Assembly (NCBI GenBank): GCA_050633525.1
Contig: JBOEGR010000004.1
Span: 67,858 to 131,857 of the forward strand
Direction of reading: 5' to 3'
DNA: 64,000 nt
Origin: CANLBN01 sp050633525
GTDB taxonomy: Bacteria; Pseudomonadota; Gammaproteobacteria; Pseudomonadales; Cellvibrionaceae
This document shows positions 46,364-54,872 of the stretch, in pieces. A program made the position numbers and the translations under genes. Below the pieces are notes generated by a model. The model was not told where the DNA came from, did not search any database, and saw nothing but the letters and a program-made list of their open reading frames with translations. How positions within the stretch are numbered: position 1 is the first letter of the stretch; every line of letters starts with the position of its first letter.

Positions 46364-46867
46364 ATGGCTTATACAAAAAATATGAATCAATTAAACAAAA
46401 ATATTGAACTCGCCGAAAAACACTGCAAAGAAAAAGGAGAACGATTAACCCAAAAACGCAAACTAGTGTTACTTGCCTTACTGGATTCAAAAAAGGCGAT
46501 ATCGGCCTACGAGCTTGTCGAATACTGCAAACAACACTATAACGAGACAATCTCTGCTATGTCTGTTTATCGAATACTTGATTTTCTACAAGAACAGGGT
46601 TTAGCTCACAAACTGGGTTTAGCAAACAAGTTTGTCGCTTGTTCTCATGTTGTCTGTCAATATAAACACCAGATATCACAATTTTTAATTTGTGATCAAT
46701 GCCAAGGTGTTGAGGAAATCAATATTGACCCATTAGCATTGAAGGACCTACAAACACTAATTAAGAAAACAGGTTTTCACCTAAGCAGCCCTCAACTAGA
46801 GATAAATGGGGTATGTGAAAAATGCTTTTCAGCAGAAAATCCAAAAGATACAAACAAGAAAATTTAA
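46364..46867 (+). CDS. zur: Zinc uptake regulator Zur
   Basis: 167-residue Fur-superfamily repressor. The winged helix includes ISAMSVYRILDFLQEQGLAHKL, close to the E. coli Zur recognition region. Two CxxC pairs (C110/C113, C151/C154) form the structural zinc site, and CSHVVC/H102 are possible sensing ligands. It is third in an operon preceded by a Zur box, so autoregulated. ATG at 46382 is an alternative start. The Zur assignment (over Fur or PerR) rests on sequence similarity and the zinc context. Confidence 0.88.
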   Translation: MAYTKNMNQLNKNIELAEKHCKEKGERLTQKRKLVLLALLDSKKAISAYELVEYCKQHYNETISAMSVYRILDFLQEQGLAHKLGLANKFVACSHVVCQYKHQISQFLICDQCQGVEEINIDPLALKDLQTLIKKTGFHLSSPQLEINGVCEKCFSAENPKDTNKKI

Positions 46868-46892
46868 ATGAAAACTCTATAAAATATGCTTT

Positions 46893-47385
46893 GTGGTTTT
46901 TTTAGCCGCCTTTACTCTTTTTCCTATTTTCATACATGTCCATCCGCATAATTGGAGTAACTTAAAAACTGAACTCATACTCGATGATAAAGATCAAGTT
47001 AGAGAATTGCTACAGCGCTGGACATTTGATATTTATTATTCAGCAATAAGGCTGGCAGATACCGAAAATGGCCATAACAATCAAGAACAAGACTTAAGGA
47101 ACCTAAAGAACTACCATTATTTTTCAGAACTAAAAATTGAAAATCGGTTAGTCAAACTAACCAAGCCCAACGAGCATTCACTTAAGACAATTACAAAAGA
47201 AAGGCAACAACAATTAGAACTCACTACGCGTTTTTGACCCCAGCTACTACATTGATATGAGACATCAAAAGCCATCACAAATACTCATACACAACAACAA
47301 GGGTAAAAGATGCTTTATTAATATCGAAACCCTAAACCTTCTGCACGATATCTTTACAGCTAATGAGGCTAAAAATGTCTACTAA
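46893..47385 (+). pseudogene. DUF1007 protein, interrupted by a one-base frameshift
   Basis: The first frame (GTG 46893 to TGA 47235-47237, 114 codons) begins with a hydrophobic signal and HVHPHNWSNLKTELILDD, RELLQRWTFDIYYSA, the DUF1007 pattern. Directly after, another frame gives DPSYYIDMRHQKPSQILIHN and continues to TAA at 47383-47385; DPSYY is the expected next motif. Removing one T from T5 at 47231-47235 would join them as RFDPSYY. DUF1007 proteins are putative periplasmic metal-associated proteins. It may be a true mutation or a sequencing error. The end overlaps the next GTPase gene by 11 bp. Confidence 0.8.
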
Positions 47386-48763
47386 AATTCCTGTTACCGT
47401 ACTCACTGGCTTTCTTGGTAGTGGTAAAACAACATTACTTAATCGCATTTTGTCAGAGGAACATGGTCTCCGTATCGCCGTGATTGAAAATGAATTCGGT
47501 GAAATTGGTATTGATCAAGATTTGGTTATCAATGCTGATGAAGAAGTATTCGAGATGAATAATGGTTGTATTTGTTGTACCGTACGAGGCGATTTAATTC
47601 GTATTTTGAGTGATCTATCCGAGCGCAAAGATAAATTTGACCGCGTGATTTTAGAAACAACCGGCATGGCAGACCCAGGCCCCGTCGCTCAAACATTTTT
47701 TGTGGATAAAAATATTCGTGAACAATACGAGCTTGATGGAATTATCACATTGGTGGATGCAAAACATGTTAATGCACATCTCGATGAGAGCACTGATGAA
47801 GTGATGGCGCAAGCCGCTTTCGCAGATCGGATTATCCTTAACAAGGCTGATCTAATTTCCGAAGACGAAATGCTCAGTTTAAAAAGGCGCTTACAAGAAA
47901 TTAATAGAGTGGCTGACTTCTATTCTGCCACCATGGCCAATGCCCCTATTGATGATCTACTGGATATAGGCGGCTTTAATCTTGAGCGTGCAATGGAGAT
48001 GAAACCTAACTTCCTTGAGCCAGAATACCCTTTTGAATGGGGAGGTATTTGGCAGTTACCTACTGGAGAATATCATTTTCAGCTAGCTAATGGCCCAGAT
48101 CCAGACATGGCTTTTCTTATGTCTGACATTAATGAGGCTTCTGAAGCAGCAGTGCTAGCCTTAGCCGAAACTGTATTTGTTGAATTTTCCAAAACAGCCG
48201 AACCGCTTTCCCATAAGCAAGAACTTGCCCAGATTGGAAAGTGTTATCAACTCCAACTTGAAGGGCGAGAATACTATGAATTCAATTTTGTAATAGAAGC
48301 TCTTAACGGTATAAAAAAGACTCTTAGCGTCGATACAAAAGCCTATAAAAACATCGCGATTTTCTCTCAGCATACTCCGGAAGAGTTTGAGTTAAAATTG
48401 TTGAATCAGGAGAATACTGAATACACCCCTATATCAGAACATTATTTTAATGCAGAACATGAGCACGATGATGCAGTGTCATCCGTTGCAATTGAGTTAC
48501 CGGGTTTGTTTGATTTTCCAAAGATCAATGCATGGCTTGATATGTTTCTGCAAGTGAAAGGGCCTGACATTTATCGTATGAAAGGTGTAGTCGGTGTAAA
48601 AGGAGAAAGTCATCAAATAGTATTCCAGGGGGTACATATGATGCTTGACAGTCAAGCGGGTAAACCTTGGGGTGACGAACAGCCCGTAAACCGGATGGTC
48701 TTTATCGGAAAGGATCTTGACGAAGGTTATATCCAACGCTCACTGAAAACGTGTTTATATTAA
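47375..48763 (+). CDS. COG0523 GTPase B, large form
   Basis: 462-residue G3E GTPase with GFLGSGKTT at 12-20, CICC at 65-68, LETTGMADP and NKAD. It is longer than most COG0523 proteins: a region of about 140 residues lies between the G domain and a CobW_C-like end (LPGLFDFPKINAWLDMFLQ..., GVVGVKGESHQIVFQGVH, FIGKDLD), with His-rich EHEHDD before it. The ATG at 47375 is preferred because GAGG lies 6 bp before it. Second metallochaperone candidate in the Zur operon. Confidence 0.88.
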   Translation: MSTKIPVTVLTGFLGSGKTTLLNRILSEEHGLRIAVIENEFGEIGIDQDLVINADEEVFEMNNGCICCTVRGDLIRILSDLSERKDKFDRVILETTGMADPGPVAQTFFVDKNIREQYELDGIITLVDAKHVNAHLDESTDEVMAQAAFADRIILNKADLISEDEMLSLKRRLQEINRVADFYSATMANAPIDDLLDIGGFNLERAMEMKPNFLEPEYPFEWGGIWQLPTGEYHFQLANGPDPDMAFLMSDINEASEAAVLALAETVFVEFSKTAEPLSHKQELAQIGKCYQLQLEGREYYEFNFVIEALNGIKKTLSVDTKAYKNIAIFSQHTPEEFELKLLNQENTEYTPISEHYFNAEHEHDDAVSSVAIELPGLFDFPKINAWLDMFLQVKGPDIYRMKGVVGVKGESHQIVFQGVHMMLDSQAGKPWGDEQPVNRMVFIGKDLDEGYIQRSLKTCLY

Positions 48764-48798
48764 TTGTAATGCTTAAATAGTACGAACGAGTTAACCGT

Positions 48799-49236
48799 AT
48801 GAAAGATGTTAAAAACGTTTTCCGCAATCTCGAAAAAAAACTAAAACAATCAAGTTGGTTTGAGGATGAGTGGGAAATATATAATCGTGGTGCTTATCTA
48901 CAGCTTTATAAAACGAATTGGCACAACCAAAATCAAGGAGGCATTCATTTCGAAACGTATATTGAAGCGCCTCAGATTAAAGGGAAAACCTTCCCCGTTT
49001 GCATGCATGCTGAAGAGGATTGCCCTTCTCAACCTGAATTTATTCAAAAGTTTTTAGAACTAGAGGGAGACCGGATACAAAGCTGGAAGGGTTATCAAAC
49101 AAGTGGCAAAGGCTACAGTATTTGCCAACGAACTCTACCTCTTAATTTTAAAAACCTAGAACAACGACTTTTTGAAGAATTCAACCGCCTTCGACAACTG
49201 GATGCTGCTGTTGAACAAACATTGCACACACTTTAA
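48799..49236 (+). CDS. Conserved-looking protein of unknown function
   Basis: 145 residues, no signal peptide or membrane helix. Visible features are aromatic WFEDEWEIYNRGAYLQLYK, HFETYIEAP, and PVCMHAEEDCPSQPEF (Cys/His that might bind metal). I do not recognise the family. It lies 35 bp after GTPase B and 12 bp before the DUF1289 gene, so it is probably in the Zur-box operon. Confidence 0.7.
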   Translation: MKDVKNVFRNLEKKLKQSSWFEDEWEIYNRGAYLQLYKTNWHNQNQGGIHFETYIEAPQIKGKTFPVCMHAEEDCPSQPEFIQKFLELEGDRIQSWKGYQTSGKGYSICQRTLPLNFKNLEQRLFEEFNRLRQLDAAVEQTLHTL

Positions 49237-49248
49237 CGAGGGAAAAGC

Positions 49249-49428
49249 ATGAAACAGCAAAAAAGCCCTTGTATCAATATCTGTGATTTCTCTGGGCCTA
49301 AAGGTTGGTGTTTGGGCTGCGCTCGTACTCGTCAAGAATGCCAACAGTGGAAAACCCTCAAGCCTTATGACAGAAATATGCTTCAGAAGGTATTAAAAAA
49401 GAGAATGTTTCAAATAAAAAATATTTGA
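49249..49428 (+). CDS. DUF1289 small Cys-rich protein
   Basis: 59-residue protein, too short for routine ORF calling. The pattern SPCINICDF...WCLGCARTRQECQQW is the DUF1289 signature: four conserved cysteines in CxxxC...CxGC, probably a metal (zinc or Fe-S) site. GAGGG lies 8 bp before the ATG. Last gene of the operon that begins with GTPase A. Confidence 0.85.
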   Translation: MKQQKSPCINICDFSGPKGWCLGCARTRQECQQWKTLKPYDRNMLQKVLKKRMFQIKNI

Positions 49429-49471
49429 TCTCAAGAATAGAATTGCCAACTAGTAATAAGCACGCTGCCTA

Positions 49472-50629
49472 TTATATTGCCAACTTCAAAATTTCACGAC
49501 TTTGCTCAAGGGTAATTTTTCGATGCTCACCTAGCTTAAACATTCCATGCGCTTCGAGCTGATTTAATAAAGTATCGATAGCACTAGGGCTAATATTGGC
49601 TTCACTTAAACGTACAGGCACTTGCATAGTACGGAAAAACACTTCCGTTTTAGCAATGGCCGCATCAATTTTTTCATCGTCACCGCCTTCGGTAATACCC
49701 CAAACACGTTCTGCATATTGTAGTAATTTGGCGGCTTTATTATCCCGCTGATGTTTCATAACTGCAGGTAATATAATGGATAATGTACGAGCATGGTCAA
49801 GCCCATAAGAAGCCGTTATTTCATGACCAATCATATGCGTTGTCCAGTCTTGGGGAACTCCCATGCCGATTAAACCATTCAGTGCCAAACTGGCACTCCA
49901 CATAATATTAGCGCGCACCGCAATATCATCACCGTTTTCTTTAGTCAGCGCTTTGGGGCCATCTTCAATCAAGGTTAACATTAAGCCTTCGGCAAACCGA
50001 TCCTGCACCTTGGCATTGACCGGATATGTTAAATATTGCTCAATAACGTGGACGAAGGCATCAACGACACCGTTACTGACTTGCTGTGGCGATAAACTTA
50101 AGCTCACCGCGGGGTCTAGCACCGCAAACAATGGACGAACACGTGAGCTAGCAAATGACAGCTTATCCTTACCACGGCTAACCACCGAAACCGTATTGGA
50201 CTCGGAACCCGTTGCAGGCAATGTCAATACAACCCCCAGTGGTAACGCTGACTTTACTCGGCCGCGACTAGCAAAAATTTCCCAAGGATCTTCGCCTTCA
50301 TACTGACTGGCAGCCGCGATAAATTTACTACCATCGATAACTGAGCCACCACCCACTGCCAGTAAGTAATCAATGTCATGCTCTTTGATAATAGCTAGCG
50401 CTTTTATCAAGGTATCATATTGGGGGTTTGGCTCAACACCTCCAAATTCAAAGCATTGGTGCTTTGAGAGAGCTGCTATGACTTGCTCATAAATACCATT
50501 AGATTTTATTGAGCCACCACCATATATCACCAGTACTTTAGAACCTATTGGGATTTCTTTAGTAATCTGAGCAATTTGGCCTTCACCGAAATGAATGCGT
50601 GTTGGGTTATGAAAAGAAAAATTAAACAT
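49472..50629 (-). CDS. Iron-type alcohol dehydrogenase, YqhD-like
   Basis: 385-residue metal-dependent alcohol/aldehyde dehydrogenase. NADPH-binding GGGSVIDGSKF, GSESNTVSVVS, and metal ligands in DAFVHVIEQY and MIGHEITASYGLDHARTL. Opening MFNFSFHNPTRIHFGEG aligns with E. coli YqhD, so the ATG at 50629 is chosen over 50647. YqhD proteins reduce toxic aldehydes. It lies downstream of hisI2 on the same strand with a 231-bp gap and its own inverted repeat, so it may be separate from the znuA transcript. Confidence 0.88.
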   Translation of the reverse strand: MFNFSFHNPTRIHFGEGQIAQITKEIPIGSKVLVIYGGGSIKSNGIYEQVIAALSKHQCFEFGGVEPNPQYDTLIKALAIIKEHDIDYLLAVGGGSVIDGSKFIAAASQYEGEDPWEIFASRGRVKSALPLGVVLTLPATGSESNTVSVVSRGKDKLSFASSRVRPLFAVLDPAVSLSLSPQQVSNGVVDAFVHVIEQYLTYPVNAKVQDRFAEGLMLTLIEDGPKALTKENGDDIAVRANIMWSASLALNGLIGMGVPQDWTTHMIGHEITASYGLDHARTLSIILPAVMKHQRDNKAAKLLQYAERVWGITEGGDDEKIDAAIAKTEVFFRTMQVPVRLSEANISPSAIDTLLNQLEAHGMFKLGEHRKITLEQSREILKLAI

Positions 50630-50679
50630 GACTGGGGCGATTACCATTGTGAGAGCGTGAAGGATTAAATAGACGGCTT

Positions 50680-50717
50680 ATTATTAACTCAGCATCACAA
50701 TATGTCGAGTTAATAAT
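50680..50717. repeat. 11-bp inverted repeat upstream of the YqhD-like gene
   Basis: Perfect arms ATTATTAACTC (50680-50690) and GAGTTAATAAT (50707-50717), 16-nt spacer. It lies 51 bp before the dehydrogenase start and could be an operator or a weak terminator for hisI2. No T-run follows, which favours an operator. Confidence 0.5.
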
Positions 50718-50860
50718 GGCTCAAGAATACCCCGTTGGCGCTTGAAAGCAACACGAGCCACTAAAAATTAAGGCTTGTCACACAAAGTCGCCAATTTTTA
50801 AAGATGGCATCCAGATAGGTCAAGACAATTTATTTGAAGGTCTGGTCAATAGTAAGGCAT

Positions 50861-51283
50861 TTAAGAATAAGTAGGTTCACTATTGATCACAACCCGCTCA
50901 CCATCAACACGTAAATAAAAACAATTAGGGCGATTTGTATGACATGCAGGCCCCGTTTGCTCCACTAAGCACAACACAGTATCTCCATCGCAATCGATTC
51001 GCATCTCAATGAGTTTTTGAATATTTCCTGAAGTTTCGCCTTTGTACCACAGAGTTTGACGTGAACGAGACCAATAACACATTCGGCCCTTGTGTAAGGT
51101 TTCCTCTAAGGCTTCTCTATTCATCCACGCTAGCATCAACACCTCACCAGAAGCATGTTGTTGAGCAATAACAGGAATCATGCCTTGTTGATTAAATTGA
51201 AGTTGATTTAACACCGAGTCTAACGACACAGTGTGGCCCCTTGCTGTTTTTTCGAGTGATTTAAAGTAGGTATTTTCCATCAA
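50861..51283 (-). CDS. hisI: Phosphoribosyl-AMP cyclohydrolase paralogue (HisI2)
   Basis: 140-residue zinc enzyme of histidine synthesis, opening the purine ring of phosphoribosyl-AMP. The core has WMNREALEETL, CYWSRSRQTLW, and metal motif RIDCDGDTVL...ACHTNRPNCF with the zinc cysteines and Mg aspartates present. There is an N-terminal extension of about 30 residues and no HisE domain. No his genes adjoin it; it lies 83 bp after znuA, as in Zur regulons where a spare HisI is made when zinc is scarce. Confidence 0.85.
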   Translation of the reverse strand: MMENTYFKSLEKTARGHTVSLDSVLNQLQFNQQGMIPVIAQQHASGEVLMLAWMNREALEETLHKGRMCYWSRSRQTLWYKGETSGNIQKLIEMRIDCDGDTVLCLVEQTGPACHTNRPNCFYLRVDGERVVINSEPTYS

Positions 51284-51366
51284 GAATGAACAAATAGATT
51301 GGCTAAGGGGGTTATTTTTGAAGGGAGTCCCGGCTAAACCAGAACTCTCTCTTTAGATTACAGATA

Positions 51367-52734
51367 TTACTGACACTGGCTCAGGCTTTTAACCATTCCT
51401 TGAATTAATTCCTGATAATGATCACTGCCTATAGGCAGGCTTGCACCCAAAGGATCCATCACACCGATGGTTGAAATCGTTGTGCCTTCAAAAACATTTT
51501 TAACCAATCCAGGGTTATATTGAGGTTCGGTAAATACACAGGTGACACCCAGTTTTTTTACGGTATCTCGAATTTCCTTGATACGGGCTGGGCTAGGGTC
51601 CTCTGCATCGCCAAGCGAAATAGACCCCGCTGCGGAAATATCAAACCGTTTTTCAAAATACTGGTAAGCATCGTGAAATACAATAAACTTTAGCTCGTCG
51701 AGCTTACTAATGTTACTGCGTGCTGTATCGATGATACTGTCCAGCTCTGCTATTGCCTGTTTAGCATTACGATCATAAATTTTAGCGTTTTGTGGATCGT
51801 GCTTTGACAAAACCTTTTTAATTTCGCTGATCCATACCTTTGCGTTTTCTGGGTCGAGCCAAGCATGAGGGTCAGCGCCATCATGGTGGTGATGGTGATC
51901 GCCGCCATCAGGTTCTTGTGCTATTGGCTCAACATCTTGCTTAGCCATTGTTTTAAAGAAATGCTCACTTGCTTCAAACTCAAAAGGCATATGCTCGGTA
52001 AAAAATGTGTAAACACCTTCTTTTTCAATAACAATACGAAATTCGCTTACATTTTTCTTCGCATCGAACACTAATTCATATGCATTACTATCATTTGTGC
52101 TTAGTTTGTCGCCATTGGTCTTCTCAATAGCGCGCGACGCTAATAGGTCTTCGGCAGTTTCTTCCTGATCTTCAATCGCCGCTTCGCCATCTAATTCACT
52201 AGAAAGAATCACCATCTTCATCTTTGGGTCAGCGTAGTCACCATCAACTTTTGCGAATGTCCACCTATACTCACCTACTGCAAGTTTAAAAGCACCTGAC
52301 CACTCAAAAGCGTGAGCATCATCATGGCCTTGTTCTTTACCATGCTTGCCTTCTCCACCTTCATCATGCGACTCAAAAGTGGCGCCTTCACGAAAGGCGT
52401 AGGAAGTCGTACCTTCAACTTCTAGCACTTCAACTTTCTGTGCTGACACGGCCAAATTATCCAAGGCTTTTTCCAACCAAGGTGTCAGACCCTCACCTAC
52501 CCAAAAAACGACTTCCGCATCTGCCAGCGCCTTTGCTTCTGAAGGGCGTAAGCTGTAGTGGTGCGGTGAAGCCTCAGCTGGAATTAATAAATTAGGTTCC
52601 GCTACCCCCTCCATAACTTGACTCACAAGAGAATGCAAAGGAGCAATATCGACTGCAACCGAAGGGGTCTTTGCTTGAGCATTGATGGATAAACCAAGCA
52701 TTAAGATTGCGTAGGCAGTTAACTTGTTTCTCAT
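51367..52734 (-). CDS. znuA: Zinc ABC transporter binding protein ZnuA with an extra domain
   Basis: 455-residue periplasmic zinc-binding protein; usual ZnuA is about 300-330. Signal peptide 1-21, first His ligand in ASPHHYSLRP (58-59), second in the DPHAWLDP block (about 290), third in FHDAYQYF. Between about 120 and 280 lies an insertion: His/Glu-rich ends, and an apparent beta domain with FEWSGAFKLAVGEYRWTFAK and FFTEHMPFEFEASEHFF, then GDHHHHHDG, the normal His loop. AGGAG lies before the ATG. A Zur box sits about 70 bp upstream; hisI2 follows. Confidence 0.93.
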   Translation of the reverse strand: MRNKLTAYAILMLGLSINAQAKTPSVAVDIAPLHSLVSQVMEGVAEPNLLIPAEASPHHYSLRPSEAKALADAEVVFWVGEGLTPWLEKALDNLAVSAQKVEVLEVEGTTSYAFREGATFESHDEGGEGKHGKEQGHDDAHAFEWSGAFKLAVGEYRWTFAKVDGDYADPKMKMVILSSELDGEAAIEDQEETAEDLLASRAIEKTNGDKLSTNDSNAYELVFDAKKNVSEFRIVIEKEGVYTFFTEHMPFEFEASEHFFKTMAKQDVEPIAQEPDGGDHHHHHDGADPHAWLDPENAKVWISEIKKVLSKHDPQNAKIYDRNAKQAIAELDSIIDTARSNISKLDELKFIVFHDAYQYFEKRFDISAAGSISLGDAEDPSPARIKEIRDTVKKLGVTCVFTEPQYNPGLVKNVFEGTTISTIGVMDPLGASLPIGSDHYQELIQGMVKSLSQCQ

Positions 52735-52805
52735 TAGGTACTCCTATAAATGATGAAATCAAATGAATGTTAAATAGAATCTATATTTGAATAGAAATGA
52801 AAGTA

Positions 52806-52823
52806 GTTATGTTATAACATAAC
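52806..52823. promoter_or_regulatory. Zur box between znuA and znuC
   Basis: Perfect 18-bp palindrome GTTATGTTATAACATAAC. It matches the Zur consensus and is 17/18 identical to the box at 44384-44401. It lies 72 bp before znuA and 240 bp before znuC. Confidence 0.88.
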
Positions 52824-52876
52824 ATGCATTGTTCAGTAAATAAGAATCGTTTCATTATTAGTAGAATGACCTAGTC

Positions 52877-53029
52877 GAGACCCTTGCATGAAAATAATTT
52901 TGCTTTCAGGCGTGCCAGAGTTGCTCGAGCAGCACTGAAGTAAGTGGCCGATTAGATACGTTTTTCGTCGCTTAACCCCTTTTGGGTAAACGCTGTCTGT
53001 AAATAAAATGGCTTTTGTGTAAAAGTCTC
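52877..53029. repeat. Possible miniature element with GAGACC-type ends
   Basis: It begins GAGACCCTTGCATGAAAA and ends with an imperfect complement (GAGACTTTTACACAAAAG read from the other end), 12 of 18 positions matching. The first 36 bp match 57097 onwards at 28 of 36 positions. GAGACC starts are common among IS5-family elements. TAG flanks each side nearby, but the target duplication is not clean. No ORF. Confidence 0.4.
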
Positions 53030-53062
53030 TAGTTGCTTTAAAAAATTAAGTTAGGTAAATAT

Positions 53063-53776
53063 ATGTTAATTGAATGCGACAACGTGTCGATTCATCTAGG
53101 GAAGAGAAAAGTTCTTAGTAATATTAACTTGTCAGTCAAACCTCAAGAAATCGTAACGATCCTCGGGCCCAATGGATCGGGTAAAACCACTTTATTCAAA
53201 GCCTTGATTGGCGCACTAAAACCAAGTTCAGGCCTATTAAAAAAGAAGCCAGATTTGAAGATAGGTTACGTACCACAACGCTTACATATTGACGAAACTT
53301 TGCCAATGACAGTCAAGCGTTTTATGAATCTGCCAAGCGGCCACTCTCAAAGTACCGTTGCTAACGCTCTCTTCCACGCGGGCGTACCTGAACTTGATAA
53401 ACAACAGATTATGGATTTATCTGGCGGCCAATTTCAACGTGTATTGTTGGCTCGCGCCCTGCTAGGTAATCCAGACCTGCTCTTACTTGATGAAGCAACC
53501 CAAGGTTTGGATCATGTTGGGTCGGCAGATTTTTATCGGCAAATTTCCAAAGTGAGAGCAGAATTAGGTTGCGCTATTGTGATGATCAGCCATGAGCTTC
53601 ATGTGGTGATGCGCCAAACTGATCGGGTCATTTGCCTTAATGGTCATATTTGCTGCCAAGGTAAACCAGAAACCGTCAGTGACTCACCAGAATACCAGGC
53701 TTTATTTGGCCTTGATAAAGAGAGCGAAGCGGCACTTTACCTTCATCGAGGTCATCACTCTCATACACATACTTAA
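53063..53776 (+). CDS. znuC: Zinc ABC transporter ATP-binding protein ZnuC
   Basis: 237-residue ATPase of the ZnuABC importer. Walker A GPNGSGKTT at 36-44, Q-loop, signature LSGGQFQRVLLARAL, Walker B LLLLDEA, and switch His in ISHELH. The C-terminus ends in His-rich LHRGHHSHTHT, common in ZnuC. It is divergent from znuA and 163 bp before znuB. Confidence 0.95.
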   Translation: MLIECDNVSIHLGKRKVLSNINLSVKPQEIVTILGPNGSGKTTLFKALIGALKPSSGLLKKKPDLKIGYVPQRLHIDETLPMTVKRFMNLPSGHSQSTVANALFHAGVPELDKQQIMDLSGGQFQRVLLARALLGNPDLLLLDEATQGLDHVGSADFYRQISKVRAELGCAIVMISHELHVVMRQTDRVICLNGHICCQGKPETVSDSPEYQALFGLDKESEAALYLHRGHHSHTHT

Positions 53777-53829
53777 GTTTCTCGGCCCTGAAAAATGTAC
53801 CAGCCATTGCAGCTAAAACGAAATTTTAA

Positions 53830-53936
53830 AATGCAACACAAATACCAGAAAAACTATATTTTTACGCCAGTATTTTTGTTGCGCCCCCTGAAAAGAGGTA
53901 TCAATACCTTTTTCAGGAACGACGTAAGTAGGTTCC
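53830..53936 (+). repeat. Consecutive hairpins between znuC and znuB
   Basis: Three inverted repeats follow one another: an imperfect 16-bp pair (GCAACACAAATACCAG against CCAGTATTTTTGTTGC), CCTGAAAAGAGGTA against TACCTTTTTCAGG (53887-53917, one bulge), and GGAAC/GTTCC up to 53936, ending only 3 bp before znuB. They could stabilise the znuC mRNA end or limit znuB translation. Confidence 0.5.
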
Positions 53937-53939
53937 CCC

Positions 53940-54755
53940 ATGTTTGATGATTTTTTAGTACGTGCCATGTTAGCCAGTGTCGGAGTTGCTGTGGCAGCTG
54001 CACCTTTAGGCTGCTTTGTCATTTGGCGACGTATGGCTTATTTCGGTGACGCCACTGCTCATGCCGCAGTGCTTGGTATTGCACTATCGTTAGCCTTATC
54101 AACACCGATATTTGGCGGTGTACTGATAGTGTGTTTGTTAATGGCAATTATTGTATCAAGCCTAACGGGGCGAGGCTTTGCCATGGATACCCTGCTGGGT
54201 GTTGTTTCTCACTCATCTTTAGCAATTGGTTTGGTCGCAGTTTCTTTTCTATCCGGCATCCGTATCGATCTAATGTCTTATTTATTTGGTGATATTTTAG
54301 CAGTAGGACAGACGGACCTAATGGTGATATGGGGCGGTGCATTGATTGTTTTGGGACTGATCGTTTGGCGATGGTCGGCTCTTCTACTATCGACACTGAA
54401 TACTGATTTGGCACTTGCCAGTGGCTTTAAACCTAAGCAAGAACAATTGATTTTAACCATCGCTCTGGCGATTGTGGTGGCCGTTGCCATTAAGGTAGTC
54501 GGGGTTTTATTAATTGCAGCCATGCTCATTGTGCCCGCCGCAACAGCCCGCACGTTTAGTAGCACTCCCGAAATGATGGCTATTATTGCGGCTTGCTTAG
54601 GTGCTTTTTGTGGGATCTCTGGCTTACAGGCGTCTTATTTAATGGATACCCCTACAGGACCAACGATTGTATGTGTGAGTGCGTTTTTGTTTATTCTGAC
54701 CAACCTTGTATTTAGACTACTTCCATTTAATGGTTTGACTGAAAAAGAACCCTAG
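53940..54755 (+). CDS. znuB: Zinc ABC transporter permease ZnuB
   Basis: 271-residue inner-membrane permease with about eight hydrophobic segments. RALLAxxG-like start MFDDFLVRAMLASVGVA, GCFVIWRRMAYFGDATAHAAVLGIAL, and the later VKVVGVLLIAAMLIVPAATAR are typical. No clear ribosome site; a hairpin ends just before the start. Convergent with GTPase C. Confidence 0.94.
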   Translation: MFDDFLVRAMLASVGVAVAAAPLGCFVIWRRMAYFGDATAHAAVLGIALSLALSTPIFGGVLIVCLLMAIIVSSLTGRGFAMDTLLGVVSHSSLAIGLVAVSFLSGIRIDLMSYLFGDILAVGQTDLMVIWGGALIVLGLIVWRWSALLLSTLNTDLALASGFKPKQEQLILTIALAIVVAVAIKVVGVLLIAAMLIVPAATARTFSSTPEMMAIIAACLGAFCGISGLQASYLMDTPTGPTIVCVSAFLFILTNLVFRLLPFNGLTEKEP

Positions 54756-54872
54756 TGTTTCAAATAAACATGTTATCGTTCGGGGTTAAGTGCTAATGCG
54801 TCAATATAAAATAACAAAATTAAATTTGTTTATTTATCTCAACACTTAAACCTTATTCATTCTCACAAATGG

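Larger units (their letters stand above)
52735..53062. promoter_or_regulatory. znuA/znuC divergent regulatory region
   Basis: 328 bp without a gene. It holds the Zur box (52806-52823), close to znuA, and a GAGACC-type repeat (52877-53029), between the box and znuC. The znuC leader or a second promoter must lie in the repeat or next to it. No second Zur box is seen. Confidence 0.6.

Noticed and set aside
50861..51283. HisI2 as an inactive or zinc-free copy
   Set aside because: The DCDGD, ACH and CF metal residues are all there, so loss of the zinc site cannot be claimed.
54756..54872. A/T-rich inverted repeats between znuB and GTPase C as a defined terminator
   Set aside because: Stems are imperfect and almost all A/T, so I could not support a specific structure.
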